Shown here: piece by piece, positions 35,601 through 47,600 of the stretch
Layout: the number at the start of each line of letters is the position of its first letter
How positions within the stretch are numbered: position 1 is the first letter of the stretch
Origin: Stercorarius parasiticus
Lineage: Eukaryota > Chordata > Aves > Charadriiformes > Stercorariidae
Assembly: GCA_013396915.1 (NCBI GenBank)
Contig: VWZL01003405.1
Coordinates: forward strand, 759,622 to 823,621
Length of the DNA: 64,000 nt
Direction of reading: 5' to 3'
Notes under the pieces: generated by a model
The model's input: the letters and a program-made list of their open reading frames with translations, nothing else
Told to the model about the DNA's origin: nothing
The model's database searches: none
Program-made: the position numbers and the translations under genes

Positions 35601-38257
35601 AGAAAAAGGGAAGATCTTAAAGAAGTTGTGTAATAGAGAATGGATGTTTTGGTGGGAGATGGGGAAGTCACTGAACAATTCATGGTTAGAGCTATGGTTT
35701 TACTAAGAATTAGGGGCTTTTGTATGAGAAGTCTGTTAGATTAGTAGAAGTGAGATCACGGTTTTGATGACGGTCACTTAAGGAAACAGCTTTTGGAGGG
35801 ATATTTCACAGTTTTAGTACTTGAATTAAAAACAAAACAAAAATCAGAAGATAGGAAGGGTTTCTTTTTTTCTGCCAGAGTTTGTATTAGTAGGAGTTGA
35901 CTAAAAATATTTAGGAGTTAAAGTGACTCTTTCTATTCTTGTGGAAAGTAAAACATAAGTAAAAAGCTAACGCACGTACTATATTTCATGCGTTCTGATG
36001 CAGAGAGCCTGGAAGCATGATAGTATCTGCCAGTCTGTGCTATATACCATCTCAAAACTGTTTCAAGGCTATCAAAGCTCTCTTAAAATACTTATTCAGG
36101 GAAACAGTCAGATTTTGACTGCAGAGATTAGAAATGAAAGGAAGAAAAAGATATTAATCATTTGCCTGAATCACAAACAGCCTCTTCCCCTCTTCCGATT
36201 GTTAACCAAGTGCCATATTAACAGATAGAGTTGCCAGACAATCTGAATTTCTCAACTACTTTGCTTGTGAAGTAGGCTAGGAATAGAAGGAAAAGGAATA
36301 GAGGTGGTGTAACTGATTTCTATTCAATCTTTTTACTGTGTAGGGGCCTACAAGGTTCTAATGATTTTCACTGCCAAACCTCTGGTCCTATTCGTGAACA
36401 CCAGAAAAACAGGATCCCCTCTGGACCCTCTCCTGCAAGAATTTTGTCTTTCGTTTAATAAGCTTCTCTATTTTCTGGTCAAGAGTTGACCAAGAACATG
36501 GAAAATGAAATTATTTGGAGCAGCAGTAAAAAACTTTACAGAAGTAACAACTATGCAACACATTCTTTAAGTTTATGTAGTGGCACCTTTTATGTTTCTG
36601 CATATTCAGTCATAAAACTTTCTCAATCTTTTTAGTTGGGCTTGTCGTGATTCCTTTTGCTATTTTTTTTGTGACCTCACAGCTTTGATATTTGATGTAG
36701 ATGTAATCTGCAACACTTAGTCTTATTTAAACTTCAGTGGAGTTTGACAGGCAGAGTTTACTATCCACAACTTCGACTTGATCCTTAAGTACAAGAGAAG
36801 TCATTATTCAGCTTGAAGAAGTAGCTGATGACTGCTCATTCTCAGAGCACATGTTTCAGAGTTCAGACAATTTCATGTTTTTCTTGGTCATGAAACCAGT
36901 ATCACTAGGGGCCTCTGACCCTGGATAACTAAAGGAGTGGTCAACCACCTTATTGATTATCCTATTTCCAACTGGAACATCTTCATAAGCTTCCTTAACT
37001 GGTGTCAGTGAAAATTATTAAGATAAGCTTCTGTATTCTTACCAGATATTTCCTACCTATTTTCTGAATGGCTTTTTGTTTTGATTTATGTCAGTGTTTA
37101 CAAAGATCATTTTCCTCTTAGTGAAGTGCAGTGTATTGTATGAATTACACTGTGTTTTGAGGGATTGACTCATGTTTCTTTAAGCCGATTTTCACCTTGC
37201 TTTTGCTCTGTTGTTGGAAATATTTTTGTGTTTTGCAAGTATGTAAATAAAATGGGCATATTTGGACATTTACAGCTAAGCATGTACTCAGATGAAGAGA
37301 TACACTTCATTCCTCTGTGACATCAGGCAGCTTGAATTAACAAAGAATCAGCTGGTTTAAGGAATCTTCAGACTCCATGATAAAGATATGAGGTAATTGA
37401 GAACCGGCAATTATAAGCAAAGGAAGTCTGACCAGAGTCCTGTTATACCAGTCTGGTTCTTCTGGATTGGGTCTTGGAACAAAAAAGTTATTCTAGCTAC
37501 TTGTATAAAGGAGGGAGTAAACTGCATAGTGGAAACACAGTATGAAGACATGATTCGGGGAAATAGGAACAGTATTTTAAGGGTATCGTTTAAGAAATAA
37601 GTTTAACTAATAATTCTGGTCATTGTGGGTTAGGTTAAAAAATGTGGAGGCTTATCTGTATCTTTACTTGGATATCACTAAGGTATTTCAATTGCCGATA
37701 ACTCAGCTGGATCAGCAGGTCTGGGGAACAGTGACAATGCTTTTCAACCGTACAATGTTTCTCCACTGAATCAGTGTAGAGAACTTATTGACTTTACAAT
37801 TATATAGTCCATGTTTAGTTTTTCCCTGAATTTAAACCGGCTGAGTTCTACATACAGTATACCAGGACGTTCTCACAGAAACATTATTCTGAAAAAAAAA
37901 TAAATAATCAGCTTTTACATCAGAATTCAAAAACTTATTAATTCATATTTATACTTCAAACGTTATCATTCATGTTGCATCACTTCCTGTAATTTCTAAA
38001 TGCATCATTTCATAACTTACAACAGAAAAATTACTGGAGATTTTAATTTGGGGCTAAGATATCAGGTTTTCAACAGAAAAAAACAAGTTACTTACAACCA
38101 TTTGATAAAATAGAATTTACTTTTCACATGTGAAGTAAAGAAAATTTCCTCTTATTTCTCTCAGACTTGTTTGTATATTGGTGACTGAAAGCCAGGCATT
38201 TTCACACCCTGCATTTTTGTTTTCATGTTCATACATTTGTGAGTTGTAACAGTATTT
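32656..38257. other. AT-rich unique sequence, no gene seen
   Basis: No gene or repeat family recognised. The longest frame is 120 codons (32731-33093, plus), without motifs. A direct repeat of GCACTTGTTTA-like units occurs at about 34169-34193. A T/G-rich tract at 34487-34526 includes TTGTTTGTTTG. A 12-A run lies near 33979. Confidence 0.5.
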
Positions 38258-38440
38258 TAGAATCCTGAAAAAAAGGTTTGTAGAAGACTTGCTGAAGCCT
38301 CCTCAAGGCAAAAGCAACCGCTTGTGATAGACATATGTCTAATCTGCTTTTACACATCTTTGATGATGGAGGTCTCTTAACCTGTCTAAGGCAATTTATT
38401 CCAGTTTTGGCTCTTCTTCCAGTTACAGCCTATATCCTAG
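38258..38440 (-). mobile_element. Ancient CR1 3'-region fragment
   Basis: In the reverse-complement sense of CR1, plus-strand words appear in the correct order. CCTCAAGGCAAAAGCAA corresponds to the CTCAAAGCAGGACCAA-like block. ATATGTCTAATCTGCTTTTAC corresponds to TTTGTCTAACCTGTTCTTAAA. TGATGATGGAGGTCTCTTAACC corresponds to AGTGATGGAGATTCCACAACC. TCTAAGGCAATTTATTCCAG corresponds to CTAGGCAATTTATTCCAG. The collinearity makes the identity good, though the copy is strongly diverged and has no usable reading frame. Confidence 0.78.
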
Positions 38441-41400
38441 CATTAATCTGTCAGATATTACAACTATGAAGATGACAATACTTCGAGGTAAAGTTGTAAA
38501 ACTATCCATGCAGCTGGCATACTGTGGGCAATAGAGACGCACATTTACTATACCACAAATAATGTGATCTAGCACAGGCTGTGAAGGGAGTTATTTTCTG
38601 TATTTTAGTCATTCTGGTGATTCATACTGCAATTAACCAAGAATGACTGGTGACTTGAGCATACTTGTTATGAAAAATCAAGCCATGGTCCTCTCAGTCA
38701 AGCTGAATTGGTTGGGAATTTGGTTCCTACTTCACTTTTCAAGATGTGTTGAACTAAAACCTATTCATGTCATATCATCTCCGGAACACAATTGTGATGG
38801 CCCATGATTTTAGCTTGGTTTATACAGCAGTCACGTCTATATTCTGCATTATGAATTCCAGTTACCATTTAACTTTAAATGAAGTGAGCATAGACATAAA
38901 AGGCACATGCGTGGAGTTCACTTAGAGACAAGGATCTCACTTCCCTGACAAATATTATGACTCCACAGGTAGGAAACAAGTACAGAACAGTGGGTAGGGA
39001 TCTTAAGTTTAATCCTTACAGATGTGATGCTTACCTGTTTTCCTTAATTTGAGACCTGCTTTTCCTTGTCTTGCAACGAGCCTCAGAACATGCTTCAGTA
39101 GAAGAGCATTCTGTTCTACATACAGAAAATGGAGTATGTTGAAGGCTTTTTCCCCACCTTGTTTCAAAGATGTTCTGCTAGAGTTAGTACCTGAAAACAA
39201 TCACGTGATTATAGCATCTGGCTCTATAGCACTAGAAGCACTATAGCACTCTATAGTACTATAGCTCTATAGCTCAACTTCAAGCACTGGAAGTCGAACT
39301 CCCTCTTGAGATGCCAATGAACTGAATCGGGCTGACTGCACGTTTTCCCTGCAGTCAGTTCAGGATTCTTCAAGTGATGATAACTTTTTGTAAATTAAGT
39401 GATTTACATCAGGCTGAATACATATGCCTGGAACAACTAAAAATGCCAAAGGCCTGGTCTGGAAGGTGTGTAAAAATGACCTAATATGTTGTACAGCTCT
39501 GTTTCTTTCCTGCAATCTGAATATATTTTGATTATTTCGTCAAATTTTTGCATTTCAGTGCCTAGGACAGAGATATCTGGTTGTGTTTTTTCCTGAACCT
39601 GGATTAATCAAGCACGTTTCAAAGTCCTGGTTAGTGAAAATAAATAAGTAAACTGAAATACTAAGAAATATGATCATAGCATAGATACATACCTTTGAAA
39701 GCTTTCATATCTCTGAAATCTAAGCATGTACTGTTACAGAAAAACACTTTACTATACACGTGTTATTATGTCTCTTGGTGAAAACAGAAGGCAGGCATTC
39801 ATTCCTTTCCTATTCTACAAGATTATCTGAAAGCAACAGATTTCACTACAGAACAGAATACATTAAAAAGAATTAGTATGTATTTGATTATACAGATATT
39901 TAAAGTAATTACATAACACATAAGTATTATTATCTTTGCTAGAGGCTCAGTGCATTTATGCAGAATTTTTCTGTATCTCTGATGCAACACTATCTTCCCT
40001 AATTAGAAAAGAACATATTTACCTATCATGTTTTATGGGATTATAAATTAAGCTATATTAGTAATAAGATACAACCTTATTACAGCTAGATTGTGCCCAT
40101 GTATATTCCAGCCAAGCAGAGGAGCATAAGGAACCTCTCTTGCCCCTTTCTCAGCCCATGTACTTCTTGGATGCTGACCAACTGGAGTCTCGTGCACTTA
40201 TTGTATTTTGTAGATAGACAAGAAGTGGACAACATTGGAAGAAATTTAATTGTGTCTTTAGATTATGATGTCTTTGTACTGAGAAGAAAGAGAAAATACA
40301 GAGAGAATGTTTTGTCGCTTGTGTCCATTTTCTATGGTATGGGTAAATGACACATCAAAGAGGCATTTTAAGTCTTAATCAAGATATGTGAGTTGTCAGT
40401 ATCACTAATTAAAAAAAAAAATTAATAGCTATTTGGGAAAGAAAATAGGGCATTTTTTGATTCACTCTGCAACCGAAGTGAATTCTATTCTAAAGCAATT
40501 TGATATTTTAAATCATTGCCTTAAATGTGAGTGAAGTTCCAAGTGATTTATTTCCCCTGACTGTCAGAACTATCAGCAACAGCTTGAATATATATGGAGT
40601 TTTCACTCTGTTTCATGTGACACCTGCTGCAGATGATAAGACTGAAGAACAGCAGGGACTTCTTCCATGGTTGCATGAAGGTCAGGGGTGGTTGCTGCAC
40701 CTTCAGTAATCCAGGATGAAAAGAGTTTGTGTACTTTTGCGTACCAAAAGTGCCCTGTTATTCACTGAGCAGAATGGCCTTCATAGCTGAAACAGACAAA
40801 CTCTGAGCATACTGAAAGCTTGTGTTTCATTTTAAATCCATACAGCTGAAAAAGGCACAAGACTATTGAATAGACTCAAGACTATCATATTAAATTTCTT
40901 TCTTCTTAGTGCGTGAGACGCCTTGCTTGTTTTCATGAAGAGAATTAAGAACATCTCTTTTGTAGCAGCAAAAGCAATGGTAGTTGGGAGAACAGTCAAG
41001 GCTTGATGGTGTACAACTTATTTATTATTAAATTCTCTGTAATGAGAGAAAAAGAACATTTCTGAATTTGTGTTAGAACTGGGTAACAACACAACTTCGT
41101 TTCTTCCACCTAGTATTACAATAATAACTTTCACAACACTCAATAGCACAGTCACATGCTGCATCTCAAGTAGTATTAGTAAAAACTAACACCATGTCTA
41201 CAGATTTGTTTGGTTGGTTTTATACTTTTATAAGACTGTATAAAAACAGCCATACCTAGTCAAATTAGACGTCTGGCTAACACGGTGTCCTGTGACAGTG
41301 GTCCAAAACAGATCATTATGGGAATTTATAGGAGCAGAGAAAATGCATGTAATGTGTATGAATACCATATCCTACAATATTGGTACATCATGGGCAAGAC

Positions 41401-41929
41401 TGTGTGTATTTTGGGGTTTGTGTGTGTCTTCCACACCTTCCATGCTTAATGCAAGACAACAAAATACTGCTCTGCAGTTTTTTAGACTTGAATGGGACTT
41501 CATTATTATGGTGCTGCCTTAGCCCTAGATTCCTATATGTGTAGGACACCTTCCTATTTTCCATAACTGGAGAAGTGTTTTCCTATCTTCAGTACAAACC
41601 CTCAACTTAACTGATGCCAGAGGCAATTCCAGTTTTTCTAAGGCAGAAGATTGTAATATGATGCTGGCAAGATAAAAGTGAGAAGACCAAAGGAGGGAAA
41701 GAAGGAAATTGAGAGGTCTAAGTAGCACAGGGCTATTTATAAGAGAGTTTTGTTCATAGGCAGGGCATGATCATATCATCAAGTAATAAGATTTCCATGC
41801 GGGGTCATTTGCACAAAGACTAGAATGGTGAGTGCTCTAAATAAAATTATGAAATTATTCTACTAGGTCTCCAGTACGTTGGGTAAACACACTTTAAATG
41901 GAAAGCTCTTTAAAAATATTATGTTTGTA
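38441..41929. other. AT-rich unique sequence, no gene seen
   Basis: No gene or transposon recognised. Open frames are under 90 codons. A CTATAG cluster at 39224-39272 is listed separately. Confidence 0.5.
39224..39272. repeat. Cluster of five CTATAG palindromes
   Basis: CTATAG, itself palindromic, begins at 39224, 39241, 39251, 39259 and 39267. The intervals are 17, 10, 8 and 8 bases, with GCACT or GTACT spacers in the middle. It looks like a small, irregular local expansion that could fold on itself. Confidence 0.9.
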
Positions 41930-42370
41930 ATTACCACAAGGATTGTGTTTCAAATTACGTGGTCATCCTTTTCAGTAAATTGTCATTTGCAAAATTTATG
42001 AACAACTTGCATGCTTCTCACTAACATGTTTTTGATTTTTACCACTAAAAAGACAAATTAGCCTCTACCAGGACAAAGCTGTCTGAATATTTGGATTAAT
42101 TTGGTGCTCCATCTTGTCTGAAATAATGGTATTTTGAAATTCCACCATCTGGCCAGCAAGATTGGAATGAATATGCATTTTGCTATATGCTGCAAATAGC
42201 AGTATAATCAGGAGGACTAACTGAGAATAACATGATTGGTTAACTTTATTTTAATTTTCAAAATTAAGGGAATAATTAGAACAGTAATTTTAAAAACATT
42301 TGCTAAAATGTAATTTCATGAGAAATAAGACAAAATGTAAAATCTAGAACTTACTGTCTTATATAGTAAC
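41930..42370. promoter_or_regulatory. Candidate conserved non-coding element next to a CR1
   Basis: This non-repetitive AT-rich block has an unusually high density of developmental-factor words: TCATTTGCAAAATTTATG, TTTGGATTAATTTGG, a CCATCTGGCC E-box context, and GAATATGCATTTTGC (octamer/POU-like). The CR1 insertion begins about 50 bases to its right. No reading frame or simple repeat explains it. Conservation is inferred from texture and is not shown. Confidence 0.33.
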
Positions 42371-42423
42371 TGTGATTAAAATAAACTAGAGATCTGCATA
42401 GTTAACAGGATAGATCTATTTAA

Positions 42424-44450
42424 ATCACAGAATCATAATCATAGAATGGTTTGGGTTGGAAGAGACCTTAAAGATTATCTAGTTCCAAACCCACTGCCAT
42501 GAGCAGGGACACCTCCCACTAGACCAGGCTGCTCAAAGCCCCATCCAGCCTGGCCTTGAACACTGCCAGGGATGGGACATCCACAGCTTCTCTGTGGAAC
42601 CTGTTCCAGTGTCTCACCACTCTCACAGTAAAGAATTTCTTCCTAATATCTAATCTAAATTTACCCTTTTCTAGTTTGAAGCCATTATCCCTCGTCCTAT
42701 CACTAATTCTCCTTGATAAAGAGTCCGCCCCCCATCTTTCCTGTAGGCTCTGTTTAAGTACTGGAAGGCTACAGCCTCTGAGGAATGCCACTCACCACTG
42801 ATCACCACTTGGACATCGAGCTGTTGACTGCAACTCTTTGAGTGTGACCATCCAGCCAATTCCTTATCCACAGAGGGGTCCATCCATCAAATCCATGTCT
42901 CTCCAATTTAGAGACAAGGATGTCATGCAAGACGGCGTCAAATGCTTTGCACAAGTCCAGGTGGATCATGTCAGTCGCTTTTCCCTTACCCACCAGTGCT
43001 GTAACCCTGCCATAGAATACCACCAAATTTGTCAGGCACAAGTTGCCTTTAGTGAAGACATGTTGGCTGTCACCAGTCACCTCCTTACTTTTCACATGCC
43101 TTAGCATAGTTTCCAGCAGGATCTGCTCCATGATCTTCCCAGGCACAGGGGTAAGACTGACTAGCCTATAGTTCCACAGGTCCTCCTTTTTTCCCTTTTT
43201 AAAAATGGGCGTTATGTTTCACCTTTTCAGTCAGTGGGGACTTCATCGACTGACACAACTTTTCAAATATGATGGATAGGTTTAGCAATTTCATCCACCA
43301 GTTCCCTCAGGACCCACAGATGCATCTCACCAGGTCCCATGGATTTGTGCACCTTCAGGTTCCTCAAATGATCTCAAACCTGATCTTCTCCTACAGTGGG
43401 CAGGCATTCATTCTCCCAGTTCCTGCCTTTGCCTTCTGTGACTTGGGCAATGTGGCTACAGCACTTGCAGTGAGGACTGAGGCAAAAAAAGTCATTGAGT
43501 ACCTCAGCCTTCTCCATATCACAGGTAACTAGGTCTCCCATTTCCTTCCGGAGAGGTCCAACATTTCCCTAGTCTTCCTTTTATCACTGATGTACCTATA
43601 GAAGCTTTTCTTGTTGCCCTTGATGTCCCTGGACAGATTGGATTCTACATGGGCTTTAACTGTCCTAACCTGGTCCCTGGCTGCTCTGACAATTTATCTG
43701 TATTCCTCCCAGACTACCTGTCCTTGCTTCCACCCTCTCTAGGCTTCCTTTTTGTGTTTGAGTTTGTCCAGAAGCTCCTTGTTCCTCCATGCAGGCCTCC
43801 TGGTGATTTTGCCTGACTTCCTCTTTGTTGGGATGCATTGCTCCTGAACTTGGAGGTGATCCTTGAATATTAACTAGCTTTCTTGGGCCCCTCTTCCCTC
43901 AAAGGCTTTGCCCCATGGTACTCTGCCAAGCAGACCCCTGAGACCAAAGTCTGCTCTCCTGAACTCCAGGGCAGTCATCTTGCTGTGTGCCCTCCTTGCT
44001 GCCCTGAGGAATTTGAACTCTACCATTTCAGGGTCACTGCAGCCAAGGCTGTCCTTGAGCTTCCCATTCCACACCAGCTCCTCCTTCTTGGTGACAACAA
44101 GGTCCAGCATATCACCTCTTCTATGTCTCCTCTGTCACTTGGAGAAGAAAGTTATTATCAATGCATTCCAGGAACCTCTTGAATTTCTTATGCCCTGCAC
44201 TATTGTCCCTCCAACAGATATTGGGGTGGTTGAATTCTCCCATGAGGACCGGGGCTTCTGAACATGAGGCTGCTCCTATCTGTCTATAGAGGGCATCACC
44301 TGCTCAGTCTTCCTGGTTGGGTGGCCTGTAGGAAACCCCCACTCTAATGTCACCTGTCCCTGCCCTCCCTTTAATCCCGACCTGTAAATTCTCGACAGCT
44401 CCTCATCCATCCCCAGGCAGAGCTCTGTGCACTCCAGCTGGTTATTGACA
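42424..44450 (-). mobile_element. CR1 LINE, 2.0 kb, 5'-truncated, internally deleted
   Basis: The insertion is on the minus strand, with its 3' tail at the left (AATCATAATCATAGAATGG) followed by the reverse complement of the CR1 3' UTR. Reading leftward from about 44450, coding traces run through the endonuclease (QLECTELCLGMDEE, YRPPNQ, GEFNHPNICW, CSDPEMVEF, FRRADFGL), the linker, and the reverse transcriptase up to MSKW. The sequence then joins at about 42777 to FQYLNRAYRKDGG and the C-terminal block FKLEKGKFRLDIRKKFF. In a full CR1 these two parts are separated by the catalytic FADD region, so an internal deletion (several hundred bases, by comparison with the family) removed it. It carries several frameshifts and stops. 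The 3' part matches the widespread CR1-Y/J-type avian tails. Confidence 0.95.
42519..44450 (-). pseudogene. CR1 ORF2 remnant (endonuclease and partial RT), inactive
   Basis: The ORF2 product would be an APE-type endonuclease joined to a reverse transcriptase that copies CR1 RNA at the target site. This copy is broken in several independent ways. The endonuclease GDFN motif reads GEFN (codon 44235-44237). The SDH motif reads SDP (codon 44030-44032), losing the catalytic histidine. A stop follows YRPPNQED. The middle (43150-43870) has several stops. The RT motif A block [11 protein letters not shown] survives in the open stretch 43146-42802, but motif C (FADD) is deleted. The C-terminal 90 codons (42791-42519) are open and end in a normal stop after LDGALSSLV. 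It cannot make a working protein. Confidence 0.92.
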
Positions 44451-44620
44451 TGGGTAATTTTCTATTGCTTTAAGTAAACACTAGAGTTTGGCCCAAGGAA
44501 GCAATATTCTGATACGATATCAAGAGGACATAATACATTGCTACTCACAAAAGCGCATCTGACCTAATGCAGTCTACAAATCCATCAAATAATCAAGTTC
44601 CTATAAGTACATATGTACAT
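44451..44620. other. Unique 5' flank of the CR1 insertion
   Basis: AT-rich sequence with no recognised repeat. A perfect 12-bp palindrome GTACATATGTAC lies at 44608-44619, just before the AC microsatellite. Confidence 0.6.
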
Positions 44621-44634
44621 ACACACACACACAC
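44621..44634. repeat. (AC)n microsatellite, 7 units
   Basis: ACACACACACACAC, directly after the palindrome GTACATATGTAC. Short, so only possibly polymorphic. Confidence 0.9.
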
Positions 44635-44637
44635 ATA

Positions 44638-47600
44638 CTTGTATTGTATTTTGCTGACCTTCTGATTACCTACAAAAACAGTAAGCCCAACCCATTCCAG
44701 TTCTGATGGTCATTTGGCCAAAGGCTCACAGCTGAGAAATCTCTGCTACCAATGTCTGGCAGCTGGGCATCAGTGCTGACAGCTGCAACCTCAGCTGTGA
44801 CAGCAGGGAAGGGAGTGATTTCTGCATGAACAAGTGCCAAAATCCTTAGGGATTTAGGCTGTGGCTCAGCAGAACACTTGAATATGTTCTTTATTTTAAG
44901 GAATTAAAAAAAACATCAGTTTTTTAACACCATTGAACATATGCTTAAATACTCATGTGGAGGAAGGACTTTAAGAAGATCTGATGCTTGTAGAAGAAGT
45001 TGGTACTCTACTGCTCAGAAGTTTACTCAGGTAGTGTGACTTTACTAAAGTGAAATCACTGTTGGCATAAACTCTGGATATAGTTCAGGGCATAGCCTGC
45101 CCCTAGGACTATTGGAATGAGGCCATCCTGTGGGGGCACAGAGGAAAGAGTGCAGCCATGTAAAATCTGCCTTTGTCATTGGTTTACCCTCATGGTCAGA
45201 GAACTGTGCCCTAGCCCACTTCATTTAGTGTGATGGATGTAGTCAACAGAGTTTTCCTGTGCTCTGAAGGGAGAATATTTTTTTTCTCCCAGATGAATCA
45301 AATCCTTTTTACCTCTTGTTGACTTTTGTAGTCACAGTAATGGATATAAGGTGATAAACTAGACATCGTCTACTTTAGGGAAGTCAGGCTATGAGTGTAT
45401 TGCTAGGTAACAGTAGACTGGCAAGATGACACTAACTGCCCCATTCAGTTGGCTTTAATCTAGTTCCTTTCAGAGAAGAGGTACAGAAGCAGAGAGTGAA
45501 CTCACAGTTAAGGAGCCGAGAGATTAAATCTTGAGCCTGGTCTGTCACTGTTTTATTTAGTGGTATGGAAATTTTCTGAGAATATCAGTACTTAGCCTTA
45601 CTCTGAATGATTTGGAGTGTAGGCTGGTATGCCTCACCACCAGAAGTGTGGAAGACACATGCATGACCAAACTAAGAGAAGAAGACTGCTTTCTGACTGT
45701 GGTTTTTTTCCAGGGGACTTTCATTGCAATAAAAGTACCTCATTGGAATAAAGCTATTTTCTGGGAACTTTTTAAAATGACAAAAATGTTTTGTCAGAAT
45801 GTTTTCAGCTAACTTTTTTGCTGACGCTGACTGTGGTTCTTCAGCAGCATGTGAAGTTACATGATGTGTTTGTTAAGGTATTGGATCGTACCAACCCCTG
45901 ACGTGTTCTGTAAATAGATCTCACAGCTGTATTCTATGCAGAATCTTTTCTCCAGTCCATGTATAGTTAACCAGTGTGGTTTTGTTTCATCTTAACTAAG
46001 GGAAAACTAAATTTATAGGTGAAATTTTTACTTCTAGGTTCAGTCCGGTTTTTGCCTTTCCTCAATTGTGAGCTGCCAGGCATCCCTGAGAAAGTGCAAT
46101 CCCTTTGCACTCATAAATAATTTGTGGTAGTTTTGCACCTTTTCTTTCTTGTTGCAGCCCATGTATGGAATGATCTTGTTAAGCCTTAAGAGGAAATATA
46201 ACTAGGAAAACAGGTTTTTAAAAATCTTAGAAAATCATACTGAAACTTTCTCTATTTATTGGTCTTAAAGGAAACAAAGACAAATTTACTGCGCTTCTAA
46301 AAGATTAAAAAGTAAGGATTTTTCTGCCTTGAGAGGTAGAAATAAGCAGAGTGAAGTTGACGTTCGAGTATGCAGAGTCAAAAAGACCTATGTGAAGTTG
46401 AGCTTCCAGCACTGATTGTTTTGGCAATCCCTGAAACAAGGAAAGAATGATGACATAAGGAAAAAAAAATAAATCAGAATAAATGTAAACCCCCAACAAT
46501 TAACTGACCACATGGGATTAGTCCTAGTGCTGTTCTCATTATTAGTTTGAATGTGTCTGTTCAAGTTTCCCTTCCCTGCTGGAAGAGAATAATCTCTCAT
46601 GTATCTCTTATGTAAATATATCTAAAGGTCTTCCTTTAGTGAGCTGGAAATCAGGAAGTTATGGAAAATAGTTTGGAGGTTCTCCTGAGTGATGTAGAGG
46701 ACAGATAGGTGTGATTTTTCTTCAAGTGAGATTATAAAATCTGTAAAGGTGCTATTGTCCTTTGAGCTTTACCCATTTTTTGGTCTATGAAAGAGAAAAA
46801 ATTGTTTGCCACAAAACAGAAGAGTTGAAGTGTATACTGCCACAATGAGTGCTTAGCTAGTCACATAGTCTTTTTTTCTGCCTAAAGAGGCATTCAAAAC
46901 TTGCTGGAAACATGGTACAACATAGATAATATACATGTGATATGTATCCATAATCCCTTAAAACTCCATGATTGTGGCTTACAAAAGCCACTTATTTCTA
47001 TTGCCTTACAACTGTTAGTTCATAATGTAGTTATCTTTACCTGCTTTTATACAAAAATATAGTTGCTTTTATTTACTTGTTCAATTTTGCCAGTACATAT
47101 CACTGTCTTCAATAAAATTGGGTTGTCAGGAAATAATTTTGTAGCCAGATGTCGGCAATCAATAGCAGTTTTTTAAGACACAGAAAAGAGTATAGGGTGT
47201 TTATTGCCAGAATATGCACTGTTTCATTTGTTTGGTCAAAACTACTGCTTTTTATTTTCATTTTCAATCAATAATTTGACTGGAAAATTATATTGACATA
47301 GAGTTAAGGGAGCTCATAATTGGGAGACCTGGAATCCTCTCTGGTTTAAGCAAGTAATGTGGTTACTGTTAAACCTACAGAGCATAGACACAGAGTAAGC
47401 ATGTTTGTATTATATTGCTCTGATAAAGAGTCTGCCTGAAGTGCAGAGGAAGATGAAACAAGGAAAGAAGCTATGCATTCAGACTGCAGTGGAAGATTCT
47501 TATTAATAACAATGTTAATTTTAAAAATGTTGTATCATTATGTAATTCCTATTATAGTGAGCTACAACCTTTACACAATTCAGATTTTCGCATATTAAAA

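Noticed and set aside
42556..42801. Plus-strand frame over the CR1 tail
   Set aside because: It is the antisense shadow of CR1 ORF2 and its 3' UTR, as are the plus-strand frames at 18894-19109, 42838-43104 and 43883-44261.
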